A stretch of DNA of 64,000 nt, taken from Photobacterium sp. DA100. Lineage in GTDB: Bacteria; Pseudomonadota; Gammaproteobacteria; Enterobacterales; Vibrionaceae. Location: the NCBI RefSeq assembly GCF_029223585.1, contig NZ_CP119423.1, positions 1,922,001 to 1,986,000 of the forward strand, in the 5' to 3' direction. The translations under genes and the position numbers were made by a program. Positions 61,162 through 64,000 of the stretch are shown one piece after another. Below the pieces are notes generated by a model. That model ran no database searches. It worked only from the letters and a program-made list of their open reading frames with translations, and was not told the DNA's origin. Within the stretch, counting starts at the first letter, position 1; every line of letters begins with the position of its first letter.

Positions 61162-61621
61162 TAGAACGCCCTTTTTGCTCTTTGTTCTTACAACGTTTAC
61201 GGCGATATTCGATTTGCTCGCCGTGACGACCTATGAATGCCTCCATCCAGGCTTGGATTTGCAAAGGAGCTTTGATATGAAGAACCTGATAGTCGCCATC
61301 CATATAACTGCTGGCGAGCCCTTGAGCCGCGGTGATAAGCAAGGGCGATAGCTGTTCATTTTCTTCTTCACAAACAATGAATAAGTGCGGATCACGAGAG
61401 CTAAGATTGAAACGATAGTCCGAGCGTTCATGGCGATGTAATTCCAGTGGCATGACATATCCATCGTCCAGCCTCGCCAATGCGGCTTTTTCATCTTCGT
61501 CATACAGACAAACGTCTTCAATAGACCAAGAAAGTGTTGTCCAACGCCCAATTTGTTTCTCTTGCGACACCAAGCGAAACGCTATCGGCCACAGCGACTC
61601 ATTCTTATATTGTTCAGGCAC
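61151..61621 (-). CDS. DUF3305 protein
   Basis: This 156-residue soluble protein has the block FRLVSQEKQIGRWTTLSWSI and YRFNLSSRDPHLFIVCEEEN typical of DUF3305. It is the first of the two-gene unit, divergent from fdhD. Function unknown; the conserved linkage with formate dehydrogenase implies a maturation role. Confidence 0.88.
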   Translation of the reverse strand: MPEQYKNESLWPIAFRLVSQEKQIGRWTTLSWSIEDVCLYDEDEKAALARLDDGYVMPLELHRHERSDYRFNLSSRDPHLFIVCEEENEQLSPLLITAAQGLASSYMDGDYQVLHIKAPLQIQAWMEAFIGRHGEQIEYRRKRCKNKEQKGRSSGN

Positions 61622-61752
61622 ATTCGCTCCTTAGCTGGTTGGAACCGTTAACCCTTGGGTTCGGTTAACACGTGAATACTTCCTACAAGCAAATAACAGA
61701 CCAACTTTAATAAGCCATTCCAAAAACCGCGACATCTCCCGATACAAATAAG

Positions 61753-61769
61753 TTGGAATGATGTTTGCT
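61753..61769 (+). promoter_or_regulatory. Sigma-54 promoter of fdhD and its regulator
   Basis: TTGGAATGATGTTTGCT has GG and GC spaced by 10 bases and matches the sigma-54 consensus at all but two positions. Start would be near 61780, about 125 bases before the fdhD start codon. No GGGACANNTT site is seen nearby. Confidence 0.65.
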
Positions 61770-61905
61770 TATACACAAGACAACGACTTAATCTATGTTT
61801 TAAAAGTAGACGTTCCAGACCGTGTTGCGTATACATGTACCCATCCAACAGGAAGGCCTCCTTTAGATGCCACAAAATAATCACCATCAACAGCAGGATA
61901 ATTTG

Positions 61906-62823
61906 ATGAACCAACTGCCAAAAATAATTAAAACAAATTCATCTGTTAATCAGACGATGACCGTTCAGGTTATGGATGAATATGGCGATATGATGGAGAA
62001 AGAAATTGCCTGTGAGCACCCTCTTACGGTTTATTTGAACTGGGTTGAAATAGTTACCCTGATGACCTTGGGCGAGCGCCCTTCTGCTTTAGTACTCGGC
62101 TACCTCAAGAACCAGGGTTTTATCGAAGATATCGATGCTATCGAATCGCTGATCATCGACTGGGAAACCAATTCGGCTGCCGTGATCACCCGCGAAAATA
62201 CCGACGGGCTAGAAAAAAAGCTGGAAAAGAAAACCGTTACGTCCGGATGCGGTCAAGGCACAATGTTTGGCAACGTAATGAAAAAGCTCGAGGGGGTCCA
62301 GCTTCCCCAGCCACGCATTCGGCAATCTAAGCTGTATGGCTTGCTTGAGGCACTGACCCACCACAACGAAACCTACAAGGCCGCCGGTGCCGTACACGGC
62401 TGCGCGGTGTGCAAAGACACCGCTATTCTCTCTTTTGTCGAAGATGTTGGCCGCCATAACGCGGTAGATACCCTTGCTGGCGAAATGTGGCTCAAGGGCG
62501 AGCAAGGTTCCGATAAGATTTTCTACACCACCGGCCGGTTGACCTCCGAAATGGTCATCAAGGTTGCACAAATGGGGATCCCGGTCTTACTCTCCCGTTC
62601 AGGGGCAACCCAGATGGGTTACGAGCTGGCGCAAAAACTGGGGATCACTATGATTGCCCGAGCCAAGGGACACCGCTTCCAGGTATACAACGGCGTGGAA
62701 AACCTCGTCCTTGATATCAAAGGAGAAACCGCTAGCGAATCGCTCGATGATGCCAATAAGCCCGCACACAAAGGTGATACCGATCAACAGCAGACAAGCC
62801 ACCAGCAACAAGGCGAAAAATGA
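61906..62823 (+). CDS. fdhD: Formate dehydrogenase accessory sulfurtransferase FdhD
   Basis: The start at 61906 (MNQLPKIIKTNSSVNQ) follows AGGA; the frame is open to 61867. The 305-residue product has the core PLTVYLNWVEIVTLMTLGERP, SGCGQGTMFGN (one Cys where E. coli FdhD has CxxC), HGCAVCKDT and SFVEDVGRHNAVD. FdhD carries sulfur from IscS to the molybdenum cofactor of FdhA. It overlaps the next gene by 4 bases. The C-terminal tail is Gln/His-rich. Confidence 0.93.
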   Translation: MNQLPKIIKTNSSVNQTMTVQVMDEYGDMMEKEIACEHPLTVYLNWVEIVTLMTLGERPSALVLGYLKNQGFIEDIDAIESLIIDWETNSAAVITRENTDGLEKKLEKKTVTSGCGQGTMFGNVMKKLEGVQLPQPRIRQSKLYGLLEALTHHNETYKAAGAVHGCAVCKDTAILSFVEDVGRHNAVDTLAGEMWLKGEQGSDKIFYTTGRLTSEMVIKVAQMGIPVLLSRSGATQMGYELAQKLGITMIARAKGHRFQVYNGVENLVLDIKGETASESLDDANKPAHKGDTDQQQTSHQQQGEK

Positions 62824-63737
62824 TGGATAGCGCCTACCCTGAGTTTATGAATGCCAAACAAGTTGCCGAGTACCTCGATTTAAACGAAAAGAAAGTCTAT
62901 TCGCTGGCAAATGATGGGTTGCTTCCAGCAACGAAAGTCACAGGCAAATGGCTATTCCCAAAGGCGCTGCTTGATAAATGGCTACTCGAATCCTGCCACA
63001 ATGGCGTCTTGAATGATCGGTTGTTGATTGCCGGCTCGGATGATCCCTTGCTACAAATGATCGTAGGTGACATGGCCAACAAACTTGGTAGCACAGCCCT
63101 TATCGGCTATACCTCTACCGGCACCCGTCAGGGGCTCGCAATGCTGAGCAAAGGCCATGTCGATATGTGCGCCATTCACTGGGGCCATGCAGAAGAAGCC
63201 AGCCTCCGTCATCCTGCTTTGCTGCAGCAATACAGTGGCCACCGAAATTGGGTGCTTATTCATGCCTTCGAGCGCCAGCAAGGCCTGGTTGTCTCGCGGG
63301 AGATTGCCGACTGCGTCAATAGTCGCTCTATCCAGCCCCAGGAACTGTTGTCCTCCCGCTGGCGCTGGGCATTGCGTCAAGAAGGCGCTGGCAGTATGAG
63401 GGCGCTATCGGAATGGCTTCACAACCATGCCTTTACCATCGACATGCTTAACAGCGTTGATACCTGCAACAGTGAGCGTGAGCTTGCATCTTATATCGCC
63501 AGGGGGGATGCCGATGTGGGATGTGCGGGCCAGAGCACCGCGGGCGAAGTCGGCCTTGGGTTTATTCCTCTCTGCACCGAAGCCTTTGAGCTCGTGCTCC
63601 CCAAAAACATCTACTTTAGGGAGCTGCAACAAAAGCTGCTGCACGCATTGGGAGATGGCCATATCCAGGCAAGAGGCGACCAACTCGGCGGCTACAACTT
63701 CAGCCGTAGCGGTCAGCAGGTCTGGAGCGGCAAATAA
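62820..63737 (+). CDS. Excisionase-type HTH plus PBP-like domain regulator
   Basis: The 305-residue protein has a MerR/excisionase-type HTH at 8-55 (MNAKQVAEYLDLNEKKVYSLANDGLLPATKVTGKWLF, typical of TIGR01764). A periplasmic-binding-protein-like domain (about 65-290) with LLIAGSDDPLLQMI and SRWRWALRQEGAGSMR follows. Such proteins sense small anions, likely molybdate or tungstate, in the cytoplasm. It is co-expressed with fdhD, which fits control of the molybdoenzyme. The ligand is inferred from context. Confidence 0.85.
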   Translation: MMDSAYPEFMNAKQVAEYLDLNEKKVYSLANDGLLPATKVTGKWLFPKALLDKWLLESCHNGVLNDRLLIAGSDDPLLQMIVGDMANKLGSTALIGYTSTGTRQGLAMLSKGHVDMCAIHWGHAEEASLRHPALLQQYSGHRNWVLIHAFERQQGLVVSREIADCVNSRSIQPQELLSSRWRWALRQEGAGSMRALSEWLHNHAFTIDMLNSVDTCNSERELASYIARGDADVGCAGQSTAGEVGLGFIPLCTEAFELVLPKNIYFRELQQKLLHALGDGHIQARGDQLGGYNFSRSGQQVWSGK

Positions 63738-64000
63738 ATTTCGGGTTTCTGTATGTAGGGGCGTAATGCCCCTTTTTACTTTCCCCGAGTTAAATCAAAC
63801 GTATAAAGATAGCAAAACCCAAGTTTCGACTTAATACCGCCACCAGCAAAGTGCAATCATTTAGCCCTCACCCTCCTACACCAACAAACGTTTGCAATCA
63901 CAACCTGCCAACAGCCTTGCCAATGCTCTCCCGAACATTGCTTTTCTCTGGTCTGATGTTTTTTGGCACACCTTTAATGCTTAAAACTTAATCCTTTACA
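63738..64000. terminator. Terminator and empty end of window
   Basis: AGGGGC gtaat GCCCCTTTTT (63757-63777) ends the fdhD operon. The remaining stretch to 64000 shows no ORF or element I can support. Confidence 0.75.

Overview
The window looks like a piece of chromosome 1 of a Vibrionaceae bacterium (Vibrio/Photobacterium-like). The evidence is the gene order and content (NosP/VpsS-type pair, ccoNOQP-HIS, fnr, uspE, ttcA, potABCD with two potD genes, cobB, formate dehydrogenase operon) together with a site at 12685-12712 that closely matches my memory of the Vibrio dif1 site. I therefore read the left end as the replication terminus region. Species cannot be fixed from the sequence alone. I saw no rRNA, tRNA or CRISPR array.

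Positions 1-12712 are an accessory region built around dif. A decayed ISNCY-like transposase (about 1-670) abuts a dif-like site (686-715). A second, weaker dif-like site lies at 5255-5282 and the best one at 12685-12712. Between the first two sites are a DUF3653-type phage regulator, two unknown AT-rich genes, and a minus-strand array of integron gene cassettes: three ORFs, each followed by an attC-like site, with no integrase in the window. Between the second and third sites is an apparently complete filamentous phage (Inovirus) genome of the CTX type, mostly on the minus strand. It has a divergent repressor with a triple operator, then a small ORF, Rep, an ssDNA-binding-protein candidate, two small proteins, major coat, pIII-like adhesin, DUF2523/Ace-like protein, Zot and small accessory proteins. 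The repressor gene ends inside dif.

Positions 12.9-27.2 kb hold a NosP/VpsS-like FIST protein plus hybrid kinase, a short-chain dehydrogenase, the cbb3 oxidase genes ccoNOQP with maturation genes ccoH, ccoI and ccoS, a TauE-like membrane protein, fnr with an FNR-type box in front, and uspE. Together they form a low-oxygen respiration and nitric-oxide/biofilm signalling block.

Positions 27.2-44.7 kb mix core genes (ttcA, dacA, M32 carboxypeptidase, pepT, Bax-like glucosaminidase operon) with islands of accessory type: a SLATT-like membrane protein with a CxxC-x11-CxxC tail, a RES/Xre toxin-antitoxin pair, and a two-component system co-transcribed with a sugar-type binding protein but no permease, divergent from a secreted PIG-L-type deacetylase.

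Positions 45.0-51.8 kb carry potABC with two consecutive potD genes, then a LysR regulator divergent from a PACE-family efflux pump. From 51.8 kb to the end are cobB and a formate dehydrogenase locus. The locus contains the catalytic, iron-sulfur and cytochrome subunits, a Tat-target peptide, a TorD-like chaperone, a polyferredoxin, DUF3305/DUF3306 proteins and, divergently, fdhD with an excisionase/PBP-type regulator. Two good sigma-54 (-24/-12) promoter matches drive its two arms, one with three repeats of an activator-like motif upstream.
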